From the NCBI GenBank assembly GCA_050288085.1, contig JBNKDD010000036.1, positions 1 through 30,707 on the forward strand: a stretch of 30,707 bases of DNA, given 5' to 3'. The stretch is from JBNKDD01 sp050288085. Lineage in GTDB: Bacteria > Chloroflexota > Anaerolineae > Aggregatilineales > UBA3940. Each line of letters opens with the position of its first letter. The stretch's first letter is position 1. The notes below the pieces were generated by a model. The model saw only the letters and a program-made list of their open reading frames with translations, was not told the DNA's origin and searched no databases. Both the position numbers and the translations under genes were made by a program. Shown in pieces: positions 6,928 to 15,102 of the stretch.

Positions 6928-7043
6928 CCTTGTCTCTTATCAAATAATTTATGATTGATAGTCAAACGATTTCCAAACCGTTGACATAGTACCACAGTAT
7001 AGGCGTATCGGTCAAAATTTTCTTTCGGGGTTTTGTAGGATCC

Positions 7044-7080
7044 AAAAGGAGCAGTCACTTGGTCAAAATAACTGCCCCTT
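7044..7080 (-). terminator. Probable terminator after the LysM/SdrD-like gene pair
   Basis: Arms AAGGAGCAGT (7046-7055) and ACTGCCCCTT (7071-7080) pair with one G-U wobble in minus-strand RNA around a 15-base loop, followed by a short U4 tract. It lies 20 bases after the stop codon of the downstream paralog. The loop is long and the U-tract short, so efficiency may be modest. Confidence 0.5.
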
Positions 7081-7100
7081 CAATTACTGTGATGAGCTGC

Positions 7101-8651
7101 TTAGATTCCTGCCTGCTTGCGTTTGTAAATCAAGAAGTAAGCAGCCAGCCCGCCGCCAACCGCCAATACTATCATGACGATTCCCCCACCAATCAGGATC
7201 GTGCGGATAGGAGAACCATTTGATGTTGTAGTGGTCTCTTCTTCGGCTGGTTCGCTATCGGCAGCGATCATCTCCTCACCAACTGCCGCTCCGAAGTTCA
7301 GTGGTACCTGCCCCCCACCCGAAATGGTAATCGGCAGATCGGCTGGTACTGTCAGGTGATAGTTTGCCGGTGGGATCACCGAAGCCACATAGTCGCCAGA
7401 TTCCAATTCGGCAAAACAGTAAGGCTCACTGGCCCCATCAGTGGTGTAGGATGCACTTGCTGCCCCAGAGAGATTCACGGTGCCATTAGCAAGCAGCATC
7501 TCATCAGGATCACGCAGGCTGTTTTCGTTCGTGTCCTCGAACAAGAGGACACAAATTGAGCCGAGCTGCACCTCGGGCTGTACCTCTGCTATAGCCGTTG
7601 GCTCTTCTGTTTCTTCGATCACTGGCGTGGCGGTTGGTTCCGGTGTCGGCGCAGGGCTGATCAGCAGCTCCTGCCCAACCTTTACGATATCAGAGGTTAA
7701 AGAGTTCAATTCGCGCAGTGTTTGCGATCTTGTTCCGTAAGCGACAGCAATTCCGCCCAGCGTATCGCCGGGTTTTACGACATGCCACTGCGAACCATCC
7801 TCGCGGGGCTGCTGAGTGACAATAACGCCGGGGCTGCTTCCACCGCCGGTACTGCTGCTGGTGGTAGTGCTGGTATTCGCCGCCGGGGCTGCTGTAGCGG
7901 TTGGTGCAGTACCCTCGCCGATCACCGTCAGTGAGGCATCGTCCCAATAGACATTGTTGATTACAGCCGGGTATAGAAATGTCGTATAGGTGTAAACTGT
8001 GACGTACTCACCCTGTGCCTGTGCTTCAACCAGGAGTTGTTGGTACTGGTCGTAAAATGCATAATCCTGCGACCAGACAATGCTTTCGCTGGCCCAACTG
8101 GTACCGCCGGTGGGGTCAATGCCAATTCGCATGGTGGCAGGGTTGGCCCCATCTCCATAGAAGCTGTCGTGGTTATCGCCGCAGTCAGTACCGCCCTCGT
8201 CATGCTTGCAGAAGCCTGCCCAGGCATGGCCGTAGATCGTAAAGCGCAGCTGGGCGTTGGCAGGTACCTGCACTCGCTGGTATACACCTGCTTCCCATAA
8301 CACTGATGGGCGGAAAATTTGCTGGGCAGCATTACCAGAACGCACCCGCACCGGGTCACGGGAGATAGGCGCGATATCGTATTCTGGCACCGAATAGTCC
8401 GGGCCTTCATCGTTATACCACCAGGGACTCCAGCTTTCCGCGATATGACCGCCTCCCTCTGCGGTTGTGTAGAGAGGGAAGTCGTACTGTCCTTCGGGGG
8501 TGGAAAAGGGTTCAAACCCCGGATTTGCAAGCAGATTACCTTCTTGTTGACTGGGTTGGGCATACACTACGATACCAGGCCCTATCAGCCCAACCAGTAT
8601 TACAATCAGTCGTGTGATGGCCTGGGATACATTATATTTTTTAGCATTCAA
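7101..8651 (-). CDS. Membrane-anchored surface protein with LysM and SdrD-B-like domains (copy 2)
   Basis: A 516-residue exported protein. Residues 1-32 are a signal peptide (cleavage near VYA-QPS). Residues 36-245 form a beta-rich lectin-like domain starting NLLANPGFE. A Ser/Thr/Ala linker follows, then a LysM glycan-binding domain at about 290-335 (WHVVKPGDTLGGIAVAYG). Next comes an SdrD-B-like domain at about 365-455 with a calcium-loop-like FEDTNENSLRDPDE. A C-terminal transmembrane helix ends in IYKRKQ. It probably sits on the outer face of the membrane and contacts peptidoglycan or another glycan. The start is TTG 8651 with AAGGAG five bases upstream; no in-frame ATG precedes the signal peptide. 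It is a tandem paralog of the next gene upstream, 83 bases away, and is probably co-transcribed with it. Confidence 0.85.
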   Translation of the reverse strand: MNAKKYNVSQAITRLIVILVGLIGPGIVVYAQPSQQEGNLLANPGFEPFSTPEGQYDFPLYTTAEGGGHIAESWSPWWYNDEGPDYSVPEYDIAPISRDPVRVRSGNAAQQIFRPSVLWEAGVYQRVQVPANAQLRFTIYGHAWAGFCKHDEGGTDCGDNHDSFYGDGANPATMRIGIDPTGGTSWASESIVWSQDYAFYDQYQQLLVEAQAQGEYVTVYTYTTFLYPAVINNVYWDDASLTVIGEGTAPTATAAPAANTSTTTSSSTGGGSSPGVIVTQQPREDGSQWHVVKPGDTLGGIAVAYGTRSQTLRELNSLTSDIVKVGQELLISPAPTPEPTATPVIEETEEPTAIAEVQPEVQLGSICVLLFEDTNENSLRDPDEMLLANGTVNLSGAASASYTTDGASEPYCFAELESGDYVASVIPPANYHLTVPADLPITISGGGQVPLNFGAAVGEEMIAADSEPAEEETTTTSNGSPIRTILIGGGIVMIVLAVGGGLAAYFLIYKRKQAGI

Positions 8652-8734
8652 GGTGGCTCCTTCGGCACAGATTCAGGCAGGGCTGAACCATGTGCTTACC
8701 ATTTTTTACCAATCTGGCTCTCGGATATATTTTG

Positions 8735-10255
8735 TTAGATTGTTGCTTTACGTTTATAAATCAGGAAGTAAGCTGCCAGCCCACCGCCGACTGCTAATGC
8801 TACCACCACGACAATCCCCGCAATAATCAGGAATGTGCGGAGGGGAGAGCCGTCTGTGGGGGCTGTGTCGGCTTCTTCTTCTGCAGGTTTAGCAGCTTCG
8901 CCTGGGGCGGTTTCCTCACTAGGCACAACTCCGAAGTTCAACTCGATCTGCCCCCCACCCGTAATGGTGACGGGGAGTTCGGCTAACCCTGTCAGGTGAT
9001 AGCCCTCCGGCGGGGTCGCCGAGGTCACATAGTCGCCAGAATCGAGGTTGGAAAAACAGTGGGGCTCACTGACACCATCAGTTGTATAGGAATCGCTCAT
9101 CACACCGGAGAGGTTCATAGTGCCATTGGCGATTAGTGTTTCCTCTTCGTCACGCAGACCGTTCAGATTCGCGTCCTCGAACAGAAGCACACAGATCGCT
9201 CCCGCCGATTGTTCTTCTGCTGGCGGCTCCTCAGCAGCGGCAGGTGGAGCTTCTTCTTCAACGACCTCTTCTTCTGTTGGCTGAGGCTCTGGCTGCTCTG
9301 ACCCTGCGGGTTTGATCAGGAGTTCCTGCCCGACTCGTACGATATCAGAAGTTAAGGCGTTCAAATCGCGGATATTTTGTGCCGTTACACCATAGGCAAA
9401 GGCAATACCACCCAGCGTCTCACCGGACTGTACCACATGCCACTGTGAACCATCTTCACGCGGGGCCTGTGTAGCAATAGCGCCTATGCCACCGCCAGTG
9501 TTGGTTGACCCAGAATTTGAATTGTCTGTATTGGAGGTATCGGTGGATTGGTTTTCCTCTGGTTGAGAGTCACCACCGGAAGTTACGACCAGGGCCGCAT
9601 CATCCCAATAGACGTTTACGACCGGAGCAGGATAAAGCGGGGAGCTATAGACAAATACCGTAACGAATTCACCCTGTGCGGTAGCGTCAACCTGGAAGAG
9701 ATCCCAGTTATCATAGACAGACTTCGACTCCGACCACACAATACTACCTGATGACCATTGCGTGCCGCCGGTTGGATCAATACCAACTTTCATAAAGATG
9801 GGATTTACTTCACCGTGGAAGCTGTTGCGTGCATCACAATCCAGGCCGCCATCTAGCGCCACACAGAAAGAACTCCAGGCATGGCCGTAAATTGTATAGC
9901 GCACTGTGCTGTTGGCTGGAACCTGCACACGCTGATAAAAGCCTGCCTCGTGGCGTGCCCAGGGTCGGAAATACTGTTGGGCATCCAGCCCAGAGCGTAC
10001 CCGGTTCGGGTCTACATTAATATTTGCTTGCTTGAACTCTGGCCCGTCAAGCTCATCCCCGGCATCATTATTCCACCAGGGCGACCACCCATGCGCTATA
10101 AAGCCACCACCATCATCTCGGAAATATTCTTCAAAGGGCTGCTCAAAACTGGGATTAGTCAGCAAGTTATCCTGCTGCAGGGGTTGGGCATGCGCCTTGC
10201 CAACTCCTGTTAACAGAAGAAGAAAAATAATACCCACAATACGTCGGCGCATCAT
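8735..10255 (-). CDS. Membrane-anchored surface protein with LysM and SdrD-B-like domains (copy 1)
   Basis: This 506-residue paralog of the protein at 7101-8651 has the same domain order. It has a signal peptide (cleavage near AHA-QPL), a lectin-like N-terminal domain starting NLLTNPSFE with the shared WSPWW segment, and a Ser/Thr/Asn linker. A LysM domain follows (WHVVQSGETLGGIAFAYG), then a Pro/Glu-rich spacer, an SdrD-B-like domain (FEDANLNGLRDEEE, calcium-loop-like) and a C-terminal transmembrane helix ending in YKRKATI. The spacers differ most between the copies, while the LysM and SdrD-like parts are nearly alike, as expected for a tandem duplication. The start is ATG 10255 or the adjacent ATG 10252, which has better spacing from GAGG. 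It is probably transcribed with the second copy. Confidence 0.85.
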   Translation of the reverse strand: MMRRRIVGIIFLLLLTGVGKAHAQPLQQDNLLTNPSFEQPFEEYFRDDGGGFIAHGWSPWWNNDAGDELDGPEFKQANINVDPNRVRSGLDAQQYFRPWARHEAGFYQRVQVPANSTVRYTIYGHAWSSFCVALDGGLDCDARNSFHGEVNPIFMKVGIDPTGGTQWSSGSIVWSESKSVYDNWDLFQVDATAQGEFVTVFVYSSPLYPAPVVNVYWDDAALVVTSGGDSQPEENQSTDTSNTDNSNSGSTNTGGGIGAIATQAPREDGSQWHVVQSGETLGGIAFAYGVTAQNIRDLNALTSDIVRVGQELLIKPAGSEQPEPQPTEEEVVEEEAPPAAAEEPPAEEQSAGAICVLLFEDANLNGLRDEEETLIANGTMNLSGVMSDSYTTDGVSEPHCFSNLDSGDYVTSATPPEGYHLTGLAELPVTITGGGQIELNFGVVPSEETAPGEAAKPAEEEADTAPTDGSPLRTFLIIAGIVVVVALAVGGGLAAYFLIYKRKATI

Positions 10256-10315
10256 CTGTCCTCATTAATCCAAATTTACTAAACAAAATTGCCTTAAAGG
10301 CTATGAACACACTTA

Positions 10316-10339
10316 ACCTGTGCCATTATGAGCACAGGT
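10316..10339. repeat. Perfect hairpin between the NUDIX and surface-protein genes
   Basis: ACCTGTGC (10316-10323) and GCACAGGT (10332-10339) enclose an 8-base spacer. There is no U-tract on the minus strand, so it is not a clear terminator. It could be an operator or a 3' end stabiliser for the NUDIX transcript. The rest of the 138-bp gap holds nothing else I can name. Confidence 0.4.
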
Positions 10340-10393
10340 CTTTGTGTGCGGAATTATATCAAATCGCTATTTGCCTGCCCAACGGGACATATT

Positions 10394-10909
10394 TTAACTG
10401 CTATGCTTGGCCCGAAGTGTCAAAATCCAATACAGCGTGGTGCTTTCAAGTAGAGCCTGGGCGTGACGCAGAATCTCCTGGTCAGCCGCGTAGGTCAGGA
10501 TTCGGTAGGCTTCATCAATGGGGGCCCAGATAACTTGTTTGTATCCGCCATTCTTGCTTGTTAACTCGCCTGCGAAGGGATAAGCCAGGAAAAATCGAAT
10601 GCTCTTGTGTCGTCTTTTGCGTTTTTTGTAACTGATATAGTCGTATTCGCTGATACCAACTAATGCCAGCAATTCAACTTGAAGGCCGGTTTCTTCTTCG
10701 ATCTCCCGGAGGGCTGTCATTTCTATGGCCTCACCGGGCTTACGCTTTCCTTTAGGGAATCCCCAGTAATCAGGGTCCTTATTTGTACCTCCGACCAGTA
10801 GCACTTCAATCTGAGAATCACCTTTTAACCGGCAAACAACGCCACCAGCGGCTTCCACCAGTTTGACCGTTTCAGAAGGTTTCCGTGTAATCGTCTTCGT
10901 CCTCGTCAT
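10394..10909 (-). CDS. NUDIX hydrolase
   Basis: A 171-residue NUDIX hydrolase that would cleave a nucleoside diphosphate linked to another group. The full NUDIX box is present as GKRKPGE followed by AIEMTALREIEEETGL, matching GX5EX7REUXEEXGU with all metal-binding glutamates. Residues around KKRKRRHKSIRFFL lie where substrate loops usually vary, so the substrate is unknown; diadenosine polyphosphate or an oxidised nucleotide is possible. The start ATG 10909 overlaps the LysW-like gene by 38 bases. An alternative GTG just past that gene's stop would shorten the protein by about 17 residues; both retain the fold, which begins near VEAAGGVV. Confidence 0.85.
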   Translation of the reverse strand: MTRTKTITRKPSETVKLVEAAGGVVCRLKGDSQIEVLLVGGTNKDPDYWGFPKGKRKPGEAIEMTALREIEEETGLQVELLALVGISEYDYISYKKRKRRHKSIRFFLAYPFAGELTSKNGGYKQVIWAPIDEAYRILTYAADQEILRHAQALLESTTLYWILTLRAKHSS

Positions 10910-11087
10910 CCCATTCGGCTTCCATGTAATCTACTCGTAGTAGTGGATGTAAACTGACCACCTCCAAGGGCGTATGGCATTCTGGGCAAGTTACTGGGTC
11001 CCAAAGTTCGACATCATCCCTAAGGTAGATAGTAGCCTGACACTCTGGACAGCGTGCTTTTTGTCGATTGCTTTGTTTGCGGCCCAT
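10872..11087 (-). CDS. LysW/ArgW-like zinc-ribbon protein
   Basis: A 71-residue protein with CPEC (Cys13, Cys16) and CPEC (Cys34, Cys37) around a LysW-like core (RDDVELWD, PLEVVSLHPL) and an acidic tail (EAEWDDEDEDDYTETF). True LysW/ArgW amino-group carriers end in a Glu (EDWGE type) that receives the amino acid. This one ends ETF, so the carrier function is doubtful. ATG 11087 was chosen because GGAGGG lies upstream with good spacing. It overlaps the NUDIX gene, implying co-expression. No lysine-biosynthesis gene is nearby. Confidence 0.7.
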   Translation of the reverse strand: MGRKQSNRQKARCPECQATIYLRDDVELWDPVTCPECHTPLEVVSLHPLLRVDYMEAEWDDEDEDDYTETF

Positions 11088-11203
11088 ATCAAAAAACCCT
11101 CCAAGCAATATAGAGGCCACAATTTTCAGAGGGATTATACGCCTGACTGCTGGAAAACTCTACTGTGGATGTGAATCCAACCTCTCTATTATATTGAAAT
11201 TCA

Positions 11204-11524
11204 TTAGCGAGGGCAGCCTTGTAAATCCCACTCATAATATCCTTCAATGAGCTGCATGCCATCCCAGGCATCACCGTTCCGCCAGACAACCATCAGGTAA
11301 GGTAGTTCGCCATTTTGGGTTGTCGCATCGGTCGCAACGCAGTATAGTTCATCGGCGCCGTGCGTGGCTGCATCGCCTTCAACAACCTTGGTGATTTTAG
11401 CATTGGTGTAGCCATCCCTGTCCATAATCTGGCGGGCGATTGATTCCGCCGGGCTTTCAGATGGCCCACAGGCGGTCAGCAGGGCAATAACCAATAGAAT
11501 CAACAAAATGTGATGCGCTTTCAT
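11204..11524 (-). CDS. Small lipoprotein of unknown function
   Basis: A 106-residue protein with a lipoprotein signal peptide (MKAHHILLILLVIALLTAC, lipid-modified Cys19). The mature part of about 87 residues includes AESIARQIMDRDGYTNAKI and two further cysteines that could form a disulfide. I recognise no family; a small alpha/beta fold facing outward is likely. ATG 11524 has GGAG 8 bases upstream and gives a normal signal peptide; an upstream ATG in frame (11536) adds four residues. Its start codon is only 25 bp from the start of the divergent microprotein gene, so the two promoters must overlap each other's genes. Confidence 0.7.
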   Translation of the reverse strand: MKAHHILLILLVIALLTACGPSESPAESIARQIMDRDGYTNAKITKVVEGDAATHGADELYCVATDATTQNGELPYLMVVWRNGDAWDGMQLIEGYYEWDLQGCPR

Positions 11525-11549
11525 TATCATCTCCAAAGCAAAGTGTAAA

Positions 11550-11702
11550 ATGAACGAGGGAAATCATATCATAGGTAGATTAAAAAGGGCCATTCTTTCC
11601 CGCGAGAACCTGTGGGCAATAGTGCTTGCCATTATGTTCATCCTCATTTTTACCTGTGCCACCATTGGCGTTCAGCCTGAGTTTGTCTATACGGGATTCT
11701 GA
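11550..11702 (+). CDS. DltX-like membrane microprotein heading the acylation operon
   Basis: A 50-residue frame, ATG 11550 to TGA 11702. It has a basic N-terminus (GRLKRAILSREN), one transmembrane helix at about 21-41 (LWAIVLAIMFILIFT) and the C-terminus QPEFVYTGF. The stop shares one base with the ATG of the MBOAT gene (TGATG), which supports translation and coupling. In Gram-positive dlt operons, DltX is a membrane protein of about 50 residues ending in a conserved aromatic/tyrosine motif (FxYxxF type). That tyrosine is proposed to carry the acyl group across the membrane after transfer by the MBOAT DltB. Here Tyr47 in FVYTGF would be the equivalent. This is a motif and context match only. 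No Shine-Dalgarno sequence is visible. Confidence 0.65.
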   Translation: MNEGNHIIGRLKRAILSRENLWAIVLAIMFILIFTCATIGVQPEFVYTGF

Positions 11703-12907
11703 TGCAAATTGTAACGGGTATCATCTGGGGGATTGGCCTGTTAGCTTTTGCTAGCTTGATCATTATCTCACACCGAAAGGACTCCAGCCCTTCATGGATG
11801 TGGGCCGTGCTGGTGATTGTTGCAGCGGCGGCCCTGATCTATGTTCTGACCGGTACGTTTCTGGCTCTGGCATTTCTTGGGCTGAATGTACTGCTGGTAC
11901 TGGGAACCTGGTATCTGGCCCGGACTCGATTCTGGTGGAGCTGGATCATTGTGCTGGCTGCCGTGTTGATTGTTAGCAAACTACCCTTTGTCCAAAGCTC
12001 AGGTGGGGGAAGTGCAGCGAGCCCGGCGGGGTTGGGGTTGGCATTGTGGCTCGGCTTTTCTTATCTGGCCTTCCGGCTGATCCATTTCACGGTCGATGCA
12101 CATGCCGGTCGTGCCGGTGACCCTACCCTGCCCGAAGTGCTGGTGTATGCACTCCATCCGGCCAGTCTGGTTGCCGGGCCAATCGACCGCATTCGCCCAT
12201 CAATCAAAGCTCAACGCGATCCGGGTGACATTGAGGAAGACGTTCACCAGGGGGGATGGCGGGTGCTGATCGGGTTGTTCGTTAAGTTTGTGATCGCCAA
12301 CCCGGTTTATGCCTTCATAGCCCAGCATGATATGGCCCGCAACCCGGATCAGCCGACCGGGATCGCGTGGCTGTGGTTGGTCGCTTATTCCGTCTATTTA
12401 CTGGCAGACTTTGCTGCCTATTCGGATATTGCCATCGGCCTGGGGCGGATCGCCGGGCTGCGCCTGCCGGAGAACTTCAACCAGCCATACCGTTCGTCTT
12501 CACTGTCGGTCTTCTGGCAGCGCTGGCATATCTCGCTCTCCTTCTGGCTGCGGGACTATATTTTCTTCCCTATCGCCCGGAGTTTGCAAAAGGGCGGTAA
12601 AGTCAAAAACAAGGGGCTGATCCAGTTTATCGCCCATATGACCACGATGGTCACCTGTGGGTTGTGGCATGGTTTATCAGGTGGGTTTCTGGCGTGGGGA
12701 GCCTGGCATGGGTTGGGGTTGTTTGTGTCAGGTCAATATGCTGCCAGCCGTCCCCGTCAGAAGCCGGATGACAGCCTGAAGTTTAAGCTGCGTCAGGCTG
12801 CGAACATTGTTGGGACCTACATCTTTGTTACCTTCGGTTGGGTGTTCTTTGCCGCCGATTTCTCGACCGCGCTCCGCATCTTCGGGCGGCTGTTTGGAGT
12901 GAGCTAG
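11702..12907 (+). CDS. MBOAT-family membrane acyltransferase (DltB/AlgI-like)
   Basis: A 401-residue polytopic membrane protein of the MBOAT family. Such enzymes pass an acyl group from a cytoplasmic donor across or at the membrane to an envelope polymer. Visible motifs are GPIDRI, DFAAYSDIAIGLGRIAGL, the signature RWHISLSFWLRDYIFFP (Arg274 onward), and GLWHG/GAWHG with His323 and His336, one of which should be the catalytic histidine. Roughly ten hydrophobic segments are present and length is typical. It is embedded in an operon with an acyl carrier protein and an acyl-AMP ligase, so the donor is most likely acyl-ACP, as for DltB, rather than acetyl-CoA, as proposed for AlgI. The next gene starts one base after its stop. 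Confidence 0.93.
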   Translation: MQIVTGIIWGIGLLAFASLIIISHRKDSSPSWMWAVLVIVAAAALIYVLTGTFLALAFLGLNVLLVLGTWYLARTRFWWSWIIVLAAVLIVSKLPFVQSSGGGSAASPAGLGLALWLGFSYLAFRLIHFTVDAHAGRAGDPTLPEVLVYALHPASLVAGPIDRIRPSIKAQRDPGDIEEDVHQGGWRVLIGLFVKFVIANPVYAFIAQHDMARNPDQPTGIAWLWLVAYSVYLLADFAAYSDIAIGLGRIAGLRLPENFNQPYRSSSLSVFWQRWHISLSFWLRDYIFFPIARSLQKGGKVKNKGLIQFIAHMTTMVTCGLWHGLSGGFLAWGAWHGLGLFVSGQYAASRPRQKPDDSLKFKLRQAANIVGTYIFVTFGWVFFAADFSTALRIFGRLFGVS

Positions 12908-12908
12908 C

Positions 12909-14063
12909 ATGAAAGAATCGCCATTTACCTCACTCCCGATTTTTTTGCGGGTGATCGCAAAAGCCCTGATCCTGGTCGTTATCTTCAACTTTGCGCTGCT
13001 GGCAACCGGCTGGAATCCGATCCGTGCCCTGGTAACGGTTAACACCTGGGGACTGACCGGTGAGGGGCGTGCCAGGTTGTCTTATCCCAGCGATTTTCAA
13101 AATGGACAACTGCCCCTGGAGTCATTGCTGGCAGCTCACCAACTGGCATATACCCCAAAGACAGATGACGAATACCGCGTATTACTGCTCGGTGAGTCGG
13201 GGGTTGCCGGATGGGGCGTGCAAGATGAAGATACCCTGGCTGCTCAATTGACAGCACTGGATATTCAGATTGATGGGAAAAAGCTGGTGGCTTATAACCT
13301 GGCTTACCCGCAGCCCAGTGCAGCCCGTGACATGCTGATCCTTGATGCAGCAGCAGCTTACCAACCCGATCTCGTAATCTGGTTCCTGACGCCGTCTTCA
13401 TTAGATAATGCCCCGGATATTGTAGGCAGCAACCGGGTTTTCTTCGATCTGAACCGGGCACGGTTTGAGGCATTGATCGACGATTATGACCCGCTGCTGG
13501 GCGAGTGGTATGCCGGGCATGGCCCGCAGCTGCTCACCCCTGATCCGGCCTGGCAGGAATACGTCGCCATCCGCGATCAGGAGCTTTTGCCGATCTGGTT
13601 AAACACGCTGTTCTATCCATTCCTCGAACCCGATCTGGCTACATCCGACCGGCGGATCGGCAGTGAACCCATTCCTGAGGAAGCGCGGTATACTGATGAA
13701 CATCCCGGCTTTGAAACGATGCCCAATGAATCGTGGCAATTTTTACGGGCGGGCTGCCAGCGCGCAATGGCAAGCGGTTCCCAAATGCTGGTGATCAATG
13801 AGCCAATGGTGATCGGCAGTGGGCCAAACAGTGATGTGAATTACAATATGCAATATGAGCGCGCCCTGTACGATCGCTATCACGAAATCCTGGCAGAATT
13901 TACCGCTGAATATGGCATCGGGTATGCCGATCTATGGGACGTGATCCCGGCGGAACGTTTTACCGATACGCCGCTGCACACCGATGCTGAGGGATTTGCG
14001 ATCTTTGCTGCTGCGCTTGAAGACGTTCTGACCGGTGATACTCAGGTTTCAGAGTGTAGATGA
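12909..14063 (+). CDS. Membrane-anchored SGNH-hydrolase-like protein (DltD/AlgX-like)
   Basis: A 384-residue protein with an N-terminal membrane anchor (ALILVVIFNFALLATGW) and an extracytoplasmic SGNH-type domain. Block I is LLLGESGVAGWGV, with Ser97 as nucleophile candidate. The C-terminal block is FTDTPLHTDAEG, with His357. The acid residue lies one position further from the histidine than in the usual DxxH, so the catalytic triad should be confirmed by a model. Such proteins work with MBOAT partners: DltD and AlgX/AlgJ complete acyl transfer to the final polymer. It follows the MBOAT gene after one base and overlaps the next gene by ATGA. Confidence 0.8.
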   Translation: MKESPFTSLPIFLRVIAKALILVVIFNFALLATGWNPIRALVTVNTWGLTGEGRARLSYPSDFQNGQLPLESLLAAHQLAYTPKTDDEYRVLLLGESGVAGWGVQDEDTLAAQLTALDIQIDGKKLVAYNLAYPQPSAARDMLILDAAAAYQPDLVIWFLTPSSLDNAPDIVGSNRVFFDLNRARFEALIDDYDPLLGEWYAGHGPQLLTPDPAWQEYVAIRDQELLPIWLNTLFYPFLEPDLATSDRRIGSEPIPEEARYTDEHPGFETMPNESWQFLRAGCQRAMASGSQMLVINEPMVIGSGPNSDVNYNMQYERALYDRYHEILAEFTAEYGIGYADLWDVIPAERFTDTPLHTDAEGFAIFAAALEDVLTGDTQVSECR

Positions 14064-15094
14064 GTATGTTTTCGAGATCGCTTCGACAAATAATCGTGGG
14101 TTGGTTGGCCCTGATAATGCTGTTATCGGCCTGTTCTGGTCAGGAAACATCAGGTGGAGAGCCGCCCCAGGGCTCTGATTCAGAAGCCACTCAGGTCATT
14201 CAGGCTACACCCACCGAGCGCCCGACAGTCACACCGGCGATCACGGCGACGGCCATTCCCACACCAGTTGAACCCACCCCGATTATCCCGACGCCCCTCC
14301 CCGCCGATCAACGTGATTACGAGTTATGTGTGAGTATTGCCAGCGACTCTAATGGGTATGGGCATGTCACCTTTCAGGCTCCGGATACCGAAGAAGTAGC
14401 GATCAGCTATATCACGCCGTTGGCTGTGCCCTTACAGGCTCACCTCGATGCGCTTGGCCTGGACTACCTCGATGTAGTGGATCGCAGCCTATCAGCAGGT
14501 GGGGTGACCATCGAAAGCTCGAATTACCTGGAAAGCGACCAGTTCTATAATATTCAGCGCGATAAGTGCAAGTTTGTTATCATTACGCCTTTCTACCCTG
14601 ATGTGGCGGTCAATCTATCAAGCCCAGAGGATTACATCACCAACCTGAACTGGCTGCTTCAGGGTGTTACCAGTTTCAGCCCGACATCGCATATTTTGCT
14701 GTTAAACTTTTACCAGACCGACCGGGCTCCCTTTACCGCCGATAACGCTGGGCGGGGATTGAACAAGGAACGGATCGATGCGTTCAACGCGGAGATCGAG
14801 AAAGAATGTGCACCAGATGGCGTGATAGGCAGCTATGAGCAGGTGAACTGTGTGGATATCCGCCCCTTCTTTGAGGGGATGGGAACCACCTATATTTTAG
14901 GCATCACTTCTCGTCAGGCATATGAGGCTATTGTGTATCGCACCAGCCGCTACGATTACGTTATCGAGGGCTATTATGAACGTAAACCCGAAGGCGTGCT
15001 GGTGGGTGATGGTATACATCTGAGCCTTGATGGTCGCGACCGGTTGACCGAACGTCTTGCCGAGATTATCTTTGATATGAATGACGAATTTTAG
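14060..15094 (+). CDS. SGNH-hydrolase-like lipoprotein
   Basis: A 344-residue lipoprotein: signal peptide with lipobox LLSAC near residue 25, a Thr/Pro-rich spacer to about residue 85, then an SGNH-like domain. Block I is ASDSNGYGHV (Ser97 nucleophile candidate, with downstream Gly residues) and block V is GDGIHLSLDG (Asp317, His320, the classic DxxH). A second SGNH-type protein in the same operon suggests a division of labour, for example one acyl transferase and one esterase, or transfer to two polymers. It starts by ATGA overlap with the upstream gene, and the acyl carrier protein gene follows after 8 bases. Confidence 0.75.
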   Translation: MSMFSRSLRQIIVGWLALIMLLSACSGQETSGGEPPQGSDSEATQVIQATPTERPTVTPAITATAIPTPVEPTPIIPTPLPADQRDYELCVSIASDSNGYGHVTFQAPDTEEVAISYITPLAVPLQAHLDALGLDYLDVVDRSLSAGGVTIESSNYLESDQFYNIQRDKCKFVIITPFYPDVAVNLSSPEDYITNLNWLLQGVTSFSPTSHILLLNFYQTDRAPFTADNAGRGLNKERIDAFNAEIEKECAPDGVIGSYEQVNCVDIRPFFEGMGTTYILGITSRQAYEAIVYRTSRYDYVIEGYYERKPEGVLVGDGIHLSLDGRDRLTERLAEIIFDMNDEF

Positions 15095-15102
15095 GAGAGA
15101 AA

